Assembly (NCBI GenBank): GCA_033439765.1
Contig: JAULSN010000002.1
Location: 310,001-374,000, forward strand
Direction: 5' to 3'
DNA: 64,000 nt
Source: Lasiosphaeria ovina
Lineage: Eukaryota > Ascomycota > Sordariomycetes > Sordariales > Lasiosphaeriaceae
The translations under genes and the position numbers were made by a program. The notes under the pieces were generated by a model. That model had not been told where the DNA came from and did not search any database. It saw only the letters and a program-made list of their open reading frames with translations. Position 1 is the stretch's first letter, and the number at the start of each line of letters is the position of its first letter. This document shows, in pieces, positions 32,695 through 42,710 of this stretch.

Positions 32695-35600
32695 ATGTTC
32701 GACGGATCAGAGTCCTTATTGTCGCCAGCCGGCCACAAAAGGCTATCGGAAGCCGACGCCGACCGAAACTCGCAAATCAACAAGAGGCATCGCGTAGACT
32801 ATCACGACCCACTAACAGCACCCCAGAGCATTGCCATTACCCCTCCAATCTACACTCTACCAGGCCTCGAGAGCTTTTCGGGTGGAATCCAAGGCACGGC
32901 GCCGGTTTTTCATCCGAATTCCAACAACTCGCTCTTGTTTCCGCATCCAAATACGGTGTCCCAGACACTGCCTGGCTTCAAGATTGCCGAGGATGTTCCC
33001 GTCGAGAGCGCACCCCTCTTTGATATGGCTGCCGTGTCCGCCCAAACGACTTGGGACAACAACGGCATGTGGTCACCCTATCAGTACCAGCACCCAGGGA
33101 TGACGACTCCATTTGAGCAATGGATTTTTGATGCAGATTACACAGCCGTGGAATCTGGCATCCAGAGTCCAAGCACCGCGTTCATAACTCCGCCGAGCTT
33201 CAACGGACAAGCGGAAATGCTTGTTCTTCCTCCACTACAACCCTCCAATCTGCTTGAAATGCACTTCACGACAGAGACCGCAGCATGTTTTCATTCCTCC
33301 AGCGCTAGTGACATTGCAATGCAGGAGACCGTCCCGCCAGTCCCCGGATCAGATTCCATAGAGCCGACGATTTCAGCCAGTGTTTCTACACCCCTGGCTT
33401 CACCTCGAAGCTACGACACACCACGCTTCAATGGCATCCGCCAAGTATCTGGCATGTTTGCCCTCCGCCCTACGCCACACACTCATAAACCATGCCGCTA
33501 ATGTATGCTCAGAACTCGGATCTGCCAACGATACAGCTACGCCAGGTTCACCCGGGAATAGCGAAGGCGAGGATGAATGCGACGTATGCCTTGGTGTCGT
33601 GAGTCGTACCTGCACGACTGGCGCATATGTCATAATTATATTACTAACGTTGAAAAGATCAACACGGTGTCGAACTCGTCATTCTCAGGCACCCAAGCGG
33701 CCCCGATCATAGCCTCGGTATACGGCAAGATGCTCAAGCTCGCTTTTCAAGGTTCGGGCAAGTATGCGGGCATCTTGAACTCACCAGTGCTCAGTTGTCT
33801 CCTCCAAGACTTCAAAGTCCGATTCTCGGCACAACTATTGCCCCCAGACCAAGCCCGAGGACCAGAGCGAAAGCCCGGCAAGCAGGAACTGAAATCGCCC
33901 AAACTCTGCCCAGTCAGAATCGTCATCTACGCCATGAGAGGAGACGAGCGCGCCATCGGGGCCAAACTATCTGACGCTGGCTTGTTTTTGCAACACCCGG
34001 CTGCGCATGAGTGCAGCTCACAAAACGTCAGCTACTCAAACCCACATTACCTTGCGCGTCCAGGATCCGAACCGCCAACGTTGGAAGATTTGTCCTTGAC
34101 GGCCAATGATTCAAGCCCATTACAAGACAACCGGCTAGACAACGTTGGTATGTCTCGTCTCCTCCGCATATTTGATCTTGCAGAGCCAGATGGGAGCGGA
34201 GCCTCGATAAGTGTAGATCCTAGCCCTCGGCTATCTTCTACGTTGATGAGGTATACGCCCCAGCTTTCAGTCTCTCTCACTCTGCAAACTAACACGACAT
34301 GGTAGTCATCAACTTGTGGCTCTTGCCATGATGATTGAGAGAGAATGCGGCATTGTAGAAAACCCACGATTCCCAACACTCTGGGCCTCTACCACAGATA
34401 ACCGGTAAGGATACGCATAAACTATATTGGCACCTATTGCGCAATCATTAACATGTTATCATCCAGGTCTCGTCAAATAATTACTGGCAAATATCGTGAT
34501 TCGCCGGTTCCAGTCTATGGTGGTGTATTAGCAGATGTGAGTTACTTGGGCCGTCTTCTATGCACTCAAAGCACCTGCTAAAACCGTGAGCCAGGAAATG
34601 GGTCTCGGAAAGACCTTGAGCGTTCTAGCATTAATATGCTCTTCGCTTGATGATTTTCATCATCACCAATCCGCGAGCCAGCAAGAATCCATTGTTACAG
34701 GCACCCTGATCATCGCGCCAAAGTCCAGTGAGCCACCAACCGCCCGCCCCAATCGTCGAATGTTAACTGTAAGCCCAACTGACACATACCCAGCAATTAC
34801 CGCGTGGCAGGAACAAATTGATAGGTCCGGCGTGGCCCCTTACAATGTCTTCGCATCCTCTGACTGCTTTCTAGGCACATCTTTCAGAACCAGATCAAGG
34901 TCGGGTTATATCATGGTACCAAACGGCGGCAACTAGCTTCACAGCTGCAACATTTGGATGTGGTTATTACAACTTACGAGACGCTCCGGTTCGACTGGGA
35001 AGCGAAGGGCCCGCTCTTCACGCAGCCATGGCTCCGGGTGGTGTTGGATGAAGGTGCGTGCAAGCACTTACTTACCTACTTGAATAACCGATTACCCACT
35101 GACACAGAGCAAAAATAGCACACCACATCCGCAACCGCTCCTCTCTAGCATTCAAATCCACCATGGGGCTCAAAGCAAAGTATCGCTGGTGTCTTTCCGG
35201 GACGCCGATTCACAACTCCCTCGACGACTACGGCGCGTTGCTGACATTTGTCGGGGTCGACCCATTTCACGACAAGGCAACATTCGACGTCTGGATAGCC
35301 ACTCCCCTCCGGGAAAATGCACGCGTAGGAATACCCAGGCTCAAAGACTTGGTCAGAGCTACATGCCTGCGGCGGACAAAGGCGTCCCCGACGGTGCACC
35401 TAGACCTCGTGGAACCAATCAGAAACATGGAGCACATCAATCTAAGCGACGAAGACCAGGCGCTATACGACTTTTTCCGCAAAAAGACGACCGAGATTGC
35501 CGTCGACACTCGCGCTGCGGAACAGGCCAAAGGCAGCACGGCAGCCGAGGGCAACATTCTTTTTCACATGAACGTGCTGCGGCTCATCTGCAACCACGGC

Positions 35601-36772
35601 AGAGCCCTGTTGCCGCCCCGGGCCCTGACAGCGTGGCTTCATGGCAGCGACAAGTCAGAGGCTGACTGGAATATGGGAGGAGCTGTATTCCAGGCCGGGG
35701 GGTGCAGTCTCTGCGGGGTTGACCTGGGAAACCCAGACGACGACGACGACGACGACCCGAGATCGCCTTCCCCTGCGGCCAGGCATCGCGATTCTCTGTG
35801 CGAGACTTGCTACGCCACGAGCAGGGACTCGCCGGATTCTGGAGGCTTTGCAAAGAGGCAACAAGGGGGGGAGATGGCCGGTGGTCTGGCATCTACTACT
35901 CAGCCCTCGGCGAAAGTGGAGGCTCTGCTCAAGAACCTGTCCCAGGAGCAGAATGCAGAGTCAGAAGGGTTGGCGGTCAACAAGAGGTCAGTAACTAGCT
36001 GCTGGCAGCCATCGTCTTTGATTCTAACTAATGGACCCCCGTCTCCAGCGTGATTTTCAGCTCCTGGACTCGGATGCTGGACCTCATCGAGCCGGCATTG
36101 CAACGGCACAGGATCAGCTTTCAGAGGATCGACGGCCGGACAGGTCTCGACGCACGTCGTGAGGCGCTGCGACGGTTTAATTCGCATGACGGGTTCACCG
36201 TCATGTTGGCAAGCATTGGAAGCTGTAGCGAAGGGTATGTAATTACGGTGAACCAACCCCTGGATGGTATTACGCTCTCTGGCGATCACACGGTTGAAAC
36301 CTCGACTGGCTGGCTGATCCGTCCCACCGCTGATACATAAATAGTGTCGATTTCACTGCTGCCAACAATGTTCATATCATGGAACCGCATTGGAGCCCTA
36401 TGGCGGAGGCGCAAGCGGTCGACCGCGTGCACAGAAAAGGGCAGGCTAGACGTGTCACGATTACGAGATACATTGTTCCCAAGTCGATCGAAACGGTAAT
36501 TAAGCGCTGCTTCAAGCCTGGCTGTTCGAGGATCACAAGCGCTAACTAGATTGTTCATTGTAGTACATTCAGTGGATCCAGGAATCTAAACTGAGGCTGA
36601 TCAGTCAGTCTATGAACGTTGTTGATGAGGCAGAAGAGGTGGACATCATCAGCGAACGATGGAAGGTGAGTGTCATTATCCAACTGCAGGCGCGATTTAG
36701 GATTGTGTGTGTTTTGGGCGTGCTGACAAAATTCAGATGCTCCAGGAGTGTTTAGGGGGTAGGTTAGATTAG
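32695..36772 (+). CDS. SNF2-family (Rad5/HLTF-like) ATPase
   Basis: Likely exons: 32695-33444, then one ending at 33598, 33658-34250, 34306-34404, 34467-34536, 34595-34727, 34794-34824, 34875-35053, 35119-35986, 36049-36234, 36345-36495, 36564-36665, 36737-36772; about 1070 residues. All later phases close. The Ser/Pro-rich N-terminus is followed by a DECDVCLGV stretch. Helicase motifs are complete: DEMGLGKT (I), DEAHH (II), LSGTPIHNSLDD (III), VIFSSW (IV), a divergent motif V (SIGSCSEGVDFTAANNVH), and QAVDRVHRKGQ (VI). A Cys-rich insert (CSLC...CETC) between the ATPase lobes sits where Rad5-type proteins have RING fingers but is reduced. Rad5/HLTF proteins remodel DNA and chromatin at stalled forks; the role of this lineage is not known. 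Exon 2's start is unresolved: acceptor at 33571/33572 fits the frame, while the stronger CTCAG at 33512 does not, so a frameshift is possible. Confidence 0.82.
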
Positions 36773-37342
36773 CTCAGCGTTCTGGGGAGTTCTTTGGAAT
36801 AGAAAGAGTATTATTGGCATCTGCCTCAAGATGCTAAGGCACTTGGGAAACATCATGTTTCGACAACATGGTTTCAATACTTTGTGTTGATCGGGGTCAG
36901 GTGGAACTCATGGGAAATAAATAGGAGCAGGTTTGAATCGATATCTTATTTTGAGACCCCACGTCCAAAAAGCGGCACAAGGGCCATTCCGTCTCGATGT
37001 ATCCCATGTCTACCTTTTCCCCATATGTAAGAGTCCCAAAATCCAAAATCAGAACCATGACCACGCCAAACCCTAGCTTGTCCCGCTCTGCTGCTAATTT
37101 CAATTCTCATGATGGAAAAAAAGGATCCGAGCACTTACAAAAGAACCCAACATACCCCAAATGATGTTACAGCCATGCAATCAACATGTTGAAATAAGAA
37201 ATCCAAGGAAAAGTGGTAAAAAGACCAAAAGGAAAAAAGGAAAGAGTGAAACCTGACCTGGCTAAGAAACGGTTTCGAGGAAGAAAGAAAAGAGAAGACC
37301 TCGGTTCAGCCATGGTTAAAGGGCAGCCAGTAATGATGGCCC
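36773..37342. other. Convergent spacer between SNF2 and Zn2Cys6 genes
   Basis: The SNF2 gene and the regulator end toward each other. The spacer is A-rich on the plus strand near 37190-37300 (AAAAGGAAAAAAGG), with no recognisable gene. Confidence 0.5.
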
Positions 37343-39002
37343 TCACAGATCACTACCGAGCCCTATCAGCCACGTCTTCGTTTCGACGATGCCGTAGATG
37401 GTTGTTATGAGCATCTTACCGAACAGGTCGACATCGTCCGCCTCGGCTTCACGGATGACATCGCGGAAGCTACAGGGGAAAAGACAATGCAGTCAGCAAC
37501 AATTAAAAATACCAGAGCTGTCCAGACAGCGGACGCTAGAATTCAAGTGTTGCGGGCACACATACTTTGCGTTTTTGACAACATAATGTTTCTTGTTCTG
37601 CCATGCATTTTTGAACTCGAAGTGGTCGCGGGCTTTCCACAGATGCGCCGAAACCGTGAAAGAGTGGCAGAGCAAAATCTTGCCGTCGCAAAATAGCGGA
37701 AACTCGCGTTTGAGCAGACGGTAGGCTTGGAGAAAGAAGAAGGTGGCGAGAAAGGTCCGGCGCGCAGACTCATGAAATACCCAATTCTGCCAAAAGTCGC
37801 GTACGCTGTTCAAGGGATAGAGCGCCGGCAACATGTCGGCTCTAGGCGCCGGCTCAAGAGTGACTCCTAGTTCGTCGAAGGTGCCCTCGGCAAAAGAAAC
37901 GTGCGACATCAGGGCAAACGCAGCGTCTTCGAGGGGCTGGATAGTCGACTCGGCAGAGCGTGCCCTCAAGCCGCCCTCAAGGAGGCGCATGATCTGATAC
38001 AGGAGCAAGGCGTGTGTCCTTGCCAAGATGTCGAGCTTGTCTTCGGGCATGGGAGAAGAGACGAGTTGCTGTACCCGGCCTTCGATGTGACGGAAGATAA
38101 CATCTTCGTTGACCTCGTTCTTGGCCATGAACAGAGCGCAGCAGGCGTATGCATCTGGAGTGCTTGGTCAGCCGGGATGCACTTGGCAATTAAACTGCAG
38201 TTAAAACGGGACGGGATTAAAGATGCGAGTGCGAGGTACCTTCCATAGAGGCCGGCATGCGGTGTGCGTAAAGGCTGTGGTGGCACCATGGGGTCTGATT
38301 CTCGACGACCATCTGCCGGGGCGCCGCACGTATGTGGTCGATAGCGAATCGGAGTCGGGTCGAGATGGCGACCGAGATGGCCTCTTCGTACAGCTTGTTG
38401 TTGACAGGGAAAGTCAAGGCCGTTTGCTCGGTCGGCTTGGGACCGAGCGACCCAAACGAGCTGGCAGCGTTGTGGAACTCTTCAAGATCGGGCACTGCGG
38501 CGTTGTCGGCCAGCGCATCTCCGTCGTATTCAAATGCAAAATCGAGCAATGGGCTGTTGTCCAGCGGCATCAGGGCGTCTTCCGGCAAGAGATGGCGGCT
38601 TGGCATGGGCGAGCTTCCGGTCGAGCCAGCCAGGGCGGGGTTCCACGGAGACCCGGGGAACGGCGTCTGAGCTGGGAGCGCAGCACTGGCCAGGCCGGAA
38701 GTGGCGGGGCTTAAGGCAGCAGGAGCTGGCACTCGCCGCTTGTACTTGCACGCCAGCTTCCGCTGGGCGCATCTCTGACAATACGGGAATTCCAAGGTGC
38801 AGCGCCGTTTAGCCTTGATACAGGCGTCGCACGACTTTTGGCGTGGGGGGGGATTCCCCCTCTCCATGGCTGACAAGGACTGCTGCTGCTCCTGCTGCCG
38901 CTGCTGATGCTGCCGCTGCTGCTCAAGCAGACTCAGGGCCCCATCCGTGCCGGGGCCAGGACTCTTGCTAGCGGCGCTTCGGCATGCAATAACGTTCGCC
39001 AT
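37343..39002 (-). CDS. Zn2Cys6 transcription factor
   Basis: Three exons (minus): 39002-38240, 38154-37566, 37469-37343, giving 492 residues; the frame is open upstream only from a GTG, so the ATG at 39002 is chosen. Residues 58-85 form a textbook binuclear zinc cluster, C-x2-C-x6-C-x6-C-x2-C-x6-C (CDACIKAKRRC then CQRC), followed by a basic KYKRR. A Gln/Arg-rich stretch precedes the cluster. The central region after exon 1 (DAYACCALFMAKNE...ILARTHALLLYQIMRLL) is the helical middle segment seen in many fungal regulators of secondary metabolism and catabolism. It is divergent to the NmrA-like gene 578 bases away, suggesting joint control. The target genes cannot be read from sequence. Confidence 0.9.
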
Positions 39003-39580
39003 AGGCCCGTCGTGTCTTCGCGTCTCTGGCCTCTGTAAGCCGGGAAAGAGGTTCGAAGGGCGGAGTACCACGCGGCTTGCCGGTGGAGTATGAGACAAAG
39101 TAGGTAGCCGGACTTTCACTTGGGCTCGCTTTCTTCTCGAGATGGGACGAGCGTAGACGATGGCTGTCTGGTCTAGGTCTGGCGCCTAAGAGCCCTGGCG
39201 GAACTCCGCCAGGTGCCCCCCCTTGAGCCAACGAGAATGTAACCCAGTGCATTTACGATGTGTGCACTGTTATCCTATTCGAGCCAAACTGAAGCAGGCC
39301 TCCACTAACATCGCAGGACAGACGCCATGAGACCTCGAAGACTAGGATCAAGTAGACCGAGACCGAGAGATGACCATGAAGGAATGTGCTAATGGCCACA
39401 GTCAGTCAGGGCCGGTTTAGGGGTATAAAGACGGTGGCTTCGTCGCAGATTGTCGGACACCTCTTCATCCTCTTGTCGTTCTCAAGGGCAAGGCCAAGAC
39501 CTGACCAGACAAAGAACAGCACACGCTGAATGTCATCCAGGTTACTGCTGGGCTTCTTCGACTTCCAATCAAATTCCACA
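39003..39580. promoter_or_regulatory. Divergent promoter shared by Zn2Cys6 and NmrA-like genes
   Basis: The 578-base region between two divergent starts. Zn2Cys6 proteins usually bind CGG/CCG half-sites; several occur in the region (for example GCCGG near 39040 and CCGG near 39110 and 39411), but I see no clearly conserved spaced pair. An in-frame upstream ATG for the NmrA-like protein lies at 39530. Confidence 0.45.
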
Positions 39581-40565
39581 ATGTCTGCCACTCACACCGT
39601 CTTTGTCTCCGCGGCGACTGGAAGCCAAGGCTCGAACCTTGCCCGTCAGCTTCGCAGCATTGGATGGAATGTGCATGCGACTGTCCGCAACCCAGACACG
39701 CCAGCCGCAAAGACGCTCACAGAGCAAGGCGTCGAGTTGACTGTCGGCGACTGGTAAGCACTTCTGTCCCGGTCCACGCCCAATAAGGGAAGAAACGAGA
39801 GCTGATCAGCCGCGCAGGGATGACGAGGCAGCACTCCAGGCCAGCATCGCCGGGTGCGACATGCTATTCCTCAACCTCTCGCCTTCGTTCCAGAACCTAG
39901 GCAGCGAGCGCGTGCAAGCTGCAAGGATCCTCGCCATTGCCAAGGCGGCCGGCGTCCGCCACGTCGTCTACTCCAGCGGGCCGGCCGCGAAGCACATCGA
40001 GAAGCTGCCCATTTGGAACGCCAAGAGCTTGGTGGGCCTGACGCTGCTCTCCAAGCAAGCCATTGAAGAGACGCTCAAAGCAGCGGGCTTCGAGGCGTGG
40101 ACCATTCTGCGCGGCTCGACCTTCATGCAGAACTTCCTGGCCCCCAAGGTGGCCATGTACGCCGGGCTCGTCGACACCAACACCTGGACCATGGCGCTGT
40201 TGGCGGGCGAAAAAATGCCGCTCGTCGACGCCAATGATATCGCCAAGTTCGCCGTCGCCGCCTTCCAGGACCCTGAGCGGTTCAAGGGGAAGGACGTTGT
40301 GGTTGTCGGCGACGAGCTGACGCCCGAGGAGATCATGGAATGCTTGTCGGAAGTGACTGGTCGCAAGCTGAAGTTTGTGGCGCTGACAGACGCGGAGATC
40401 GAAGCTCAGAAGGCGGTAAACCCTCTCATCACTGCCCAGCTGGCACTGCGCGAGCTGAAGAACTTCATGAAGGCTGAGGAGTCGAGGTCGTGGGGCATCC
40501 CCATGACCACCTTCAAGGATTTCCTTGCACACAACAAGGATCTGGTTAAACAGACGTATCCGTGA
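39581..40565 (+). CDS. NmrA-like NAD(P)-binding protein
   Basis: Two exons, 39581-39753 and 39818-40565; the 64-base intron has donor GTAAGC and acceptor CGCAG and closes in phase, giving 306 residues. The N-terminus has a Rossmann dinucleotide loop, AATGSQG at residues 11-17, after the strand TVFVSA. Further family features are the VRHVVYSSG strand-helix unit and the ILRGSTFMQNF segment. NmrA-like proteins are short-chain-dehydrogenase-fold sensors or reductases; NmrA itself senses NAD(P) and binds a GATA factor. Lack of a clear YxxxK pair fits a sensor or an atypical reductase. An upstream in-frame ATG at 39530 would add 17 residues, but the chosen start matches where family homology begins. 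The divergent Zn2Cys6 gene is a plausible partner, which is inference. Confidence 0.9.
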
Positions 40566-40771
40566 TTTGAGAATGGAAACCGACCTTAGTCCACGGAACG
40601 ATTGGGGCAGGTCTCGCTCAACAAGGGAACACAGCGAAACCTGTCGTGAGAAAGAAAAGTGGCAGCAGCAATGTTGGAGAAGATTATTTGGGAAAAATCA
40701 AGCGTCAGACAGTACTGATACAATACATTCTCTTCATGAAATCCGGGCGTGAACTAAATTCAAGCAATTAC

Positions 40772-41173
40772 CTAACCCGTCGTGTGCTTGGTGCCGCCCA
40801 TCATGTTCTGCACCGTGCCTCCGATGCTTCCCTGGTCGGTGAACTGCTTGCCAATCGCGCCTTCCTTGTCCATCGGGCCGCCAATCTTCTGGCCCAGCCC
40901 GCCAATTACCCCTTCCTCTAGAAGGGAAATCAGTTTCTAGACGGAAAAGAGCAGGTATGGGCGTGACCCACCGGTGAATTGCTTGCCAATGGCACCTTCT
41001 GAGTCGAAGACCTTGGGCTTGTCTACGCCCAGGCTGGCGTTCGCGGCAGTGGTCCTGGCAGAAGCCATGCCGCCGGTTGCCTTGGGGCCGGCGTGGGCCC
41101 TTTCCGGCTCCATTCTTCGCGACGGGTTGAGCGTGGAGGACGGGTTCTTGATGGACGACGAAGGCGACGACAT
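40772..41173 (-). CDS. Small fungal protein with repeated GAIGKQFT motif
   Basis: Two exons (minus), 41173-40972 and 40917-40772, giving 115 residues; the intron (40918-40971) has a GTGGGT donor and a CTTCTAG acceptor, and phase closes. The start is the internal ATG (MSSPSSS), as the longer frame upstream is A/T-rich leader. The protein is hydrophilic, with no signal peptide or membrane segment. EGAIGKQFT occurs twice, once in each exon, and related GGxxGG motifs (GVIGGLGQKIGG, GSIGGTVQ) surround the second copy. Similar small Gly-rich proteins are common in ascomycetes without a known function; composition suggests an intrinsically disordered, perhaps stress-related protein, which is a guess. 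Confidence 0.8.
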
Positions 41174-42710
41174 GGTGAATGTTTTGATGTCTGAATAATT
41201 AATTAGATTGAAATAGAGACTGACATTTGTCTGAATGAGAAATGCCAAAAAACAGCCAAGTACAGCTCAAGGCATTTCACCTATTATACTGGATGCAGGT
41301 CAAACGGTCCGGGTGTGACGCCATAGGCCGTTTTAGTGGGTTTCTCCCCCCCCCCCATTCAGAGCCAACAAGTCCATGATTCGTGATGATGTCACCACAA
41401 CCCACAGGCGCGGGATACGCCTGAAAGAAAAACACCGGCCGTGGTAGTTAAAGCAAATCCTAGCAATAGCTCAATCAATTCTCACTCAAATTAATATCTC
41501 AGCCAGATAAGCCGTGTTTAGTTGCTAGTCATTTAGATTTTGGCCGTGATCGTCCTCCCAAGCTGCTCTTAATCCACTCAGTCTCTGGCGCCGCAATGAG
41601 TCCACTGCCTTACTTTACTTGCTCACTAACTATAACACCAAAATTAGCGCCTACTCCTGTTAGCCTGCGCTGGTTTGCTCTCTTTTCTGAATCGCAAGAT
41701 TTCCCGGGCAACACAAAGTCATTTGGTCTCCGAATCTTACAAGTGAGCGTCTTAGGTGGTCCACTGTCGATCCTTCGCCCTAAATGACACAGTCGACGAA
41801 TCTCAGAGTTTGATCAAGATGTTTCTATTCCATTCCAGACAAGGAGGAAAGCATAACGATGAGCCACACCATCTGCCTGCAGATATAAACGTTCAAAACC
41901 GTTGAGAATGTGAAGAGTTAGCCCCGGATCCCAGTAACTTAAATACCGAAGGTACCTTCCATACTTCGCTGTGGCAGGACGTAGTCGACGAATCTCAGAG
42001 TTTGTGTGTATCTTGTGAAAGACGCTTCTATTCTATTCCATTCATGCCTATGGAGAGGAAAAAAATATCAGTCAAACCGTCAACCTTGAAGATGTAAACG
42101 TTGGAAACCGTTGAGTCCGCCCCGGATCCCAGCAACCCAATTTATACCGAAAGGATATCTTCTAAGTTATTACGGAAACAGAGTCACCATACGAGAACCC
42201 AAATGGGGAAACGGTCTTTATTCCTATCCACAGTAAAGTAAATCTCTAATTATAACCTCCCAAATCTAAAAGTAGCTGCAGATGCCAGAACTTGAAGCTT
42301 GACCTCAGCCACCGCCTGAAGCTGAACCCACTACCGCCGAGGCACTGTGCCCCATAGGCGAGGCTAGTAAACGCAAAGTGCCAAAAGTATCCTGAAGGTT
42401 CCGATATCTCAAAACGACACCGCCCTCTGACCACCACAAGGGAAAGAAAACCAAGACGCCACCGTTCCAATACGTGCCCAGCAAGGCAACATCCCTCCCA
42501 AGCGGCAAGTTTGGACTACGACTACCGTTACTCAAATGATCCCAAGCTACCTAAGAATATTGCACAGGCTGACGCAAAAAAAGACCTAATTATTAGTGGC
42601 CGTAAATATAACAATTACCGTGAGAGTCTTGAATAGGCCGAGCTCTCTCAACAGCTCTAAAGGAAGCCCTGGGGTATGAATACAGAAGTATAAACAAGAG
42701 CGCAATAGGA
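41174..42710. other. Spacer with a degenerate tandem duplication
   Basis: No gene is recognised between the small repeat protein and the DUF3716 gene. A C-run lies near 41347-41356. The middle holds the tandem repeat listed separately. Frames at 42246-42535 are short and unsupported. Confidence 0.55.
41792..42165. repeat. Degenerate ~190-bp direct tandem duplication
   Basis: Copy 1 starts about 41792 and copy 2 about 41981. Both begin AGTCGACGAATCTCAGAGTTTG. Both then contain TTCTATTC-ATTCCA, AAACGTT-AAACCGTTGAG, and GCCCCGGATCCCAG-AAC in the same order, followed by an ATACCGAA segment. Copies have diverged by substitutions and small indels. Neither copy has a recognisable coding frame. Confidence 0.85.
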
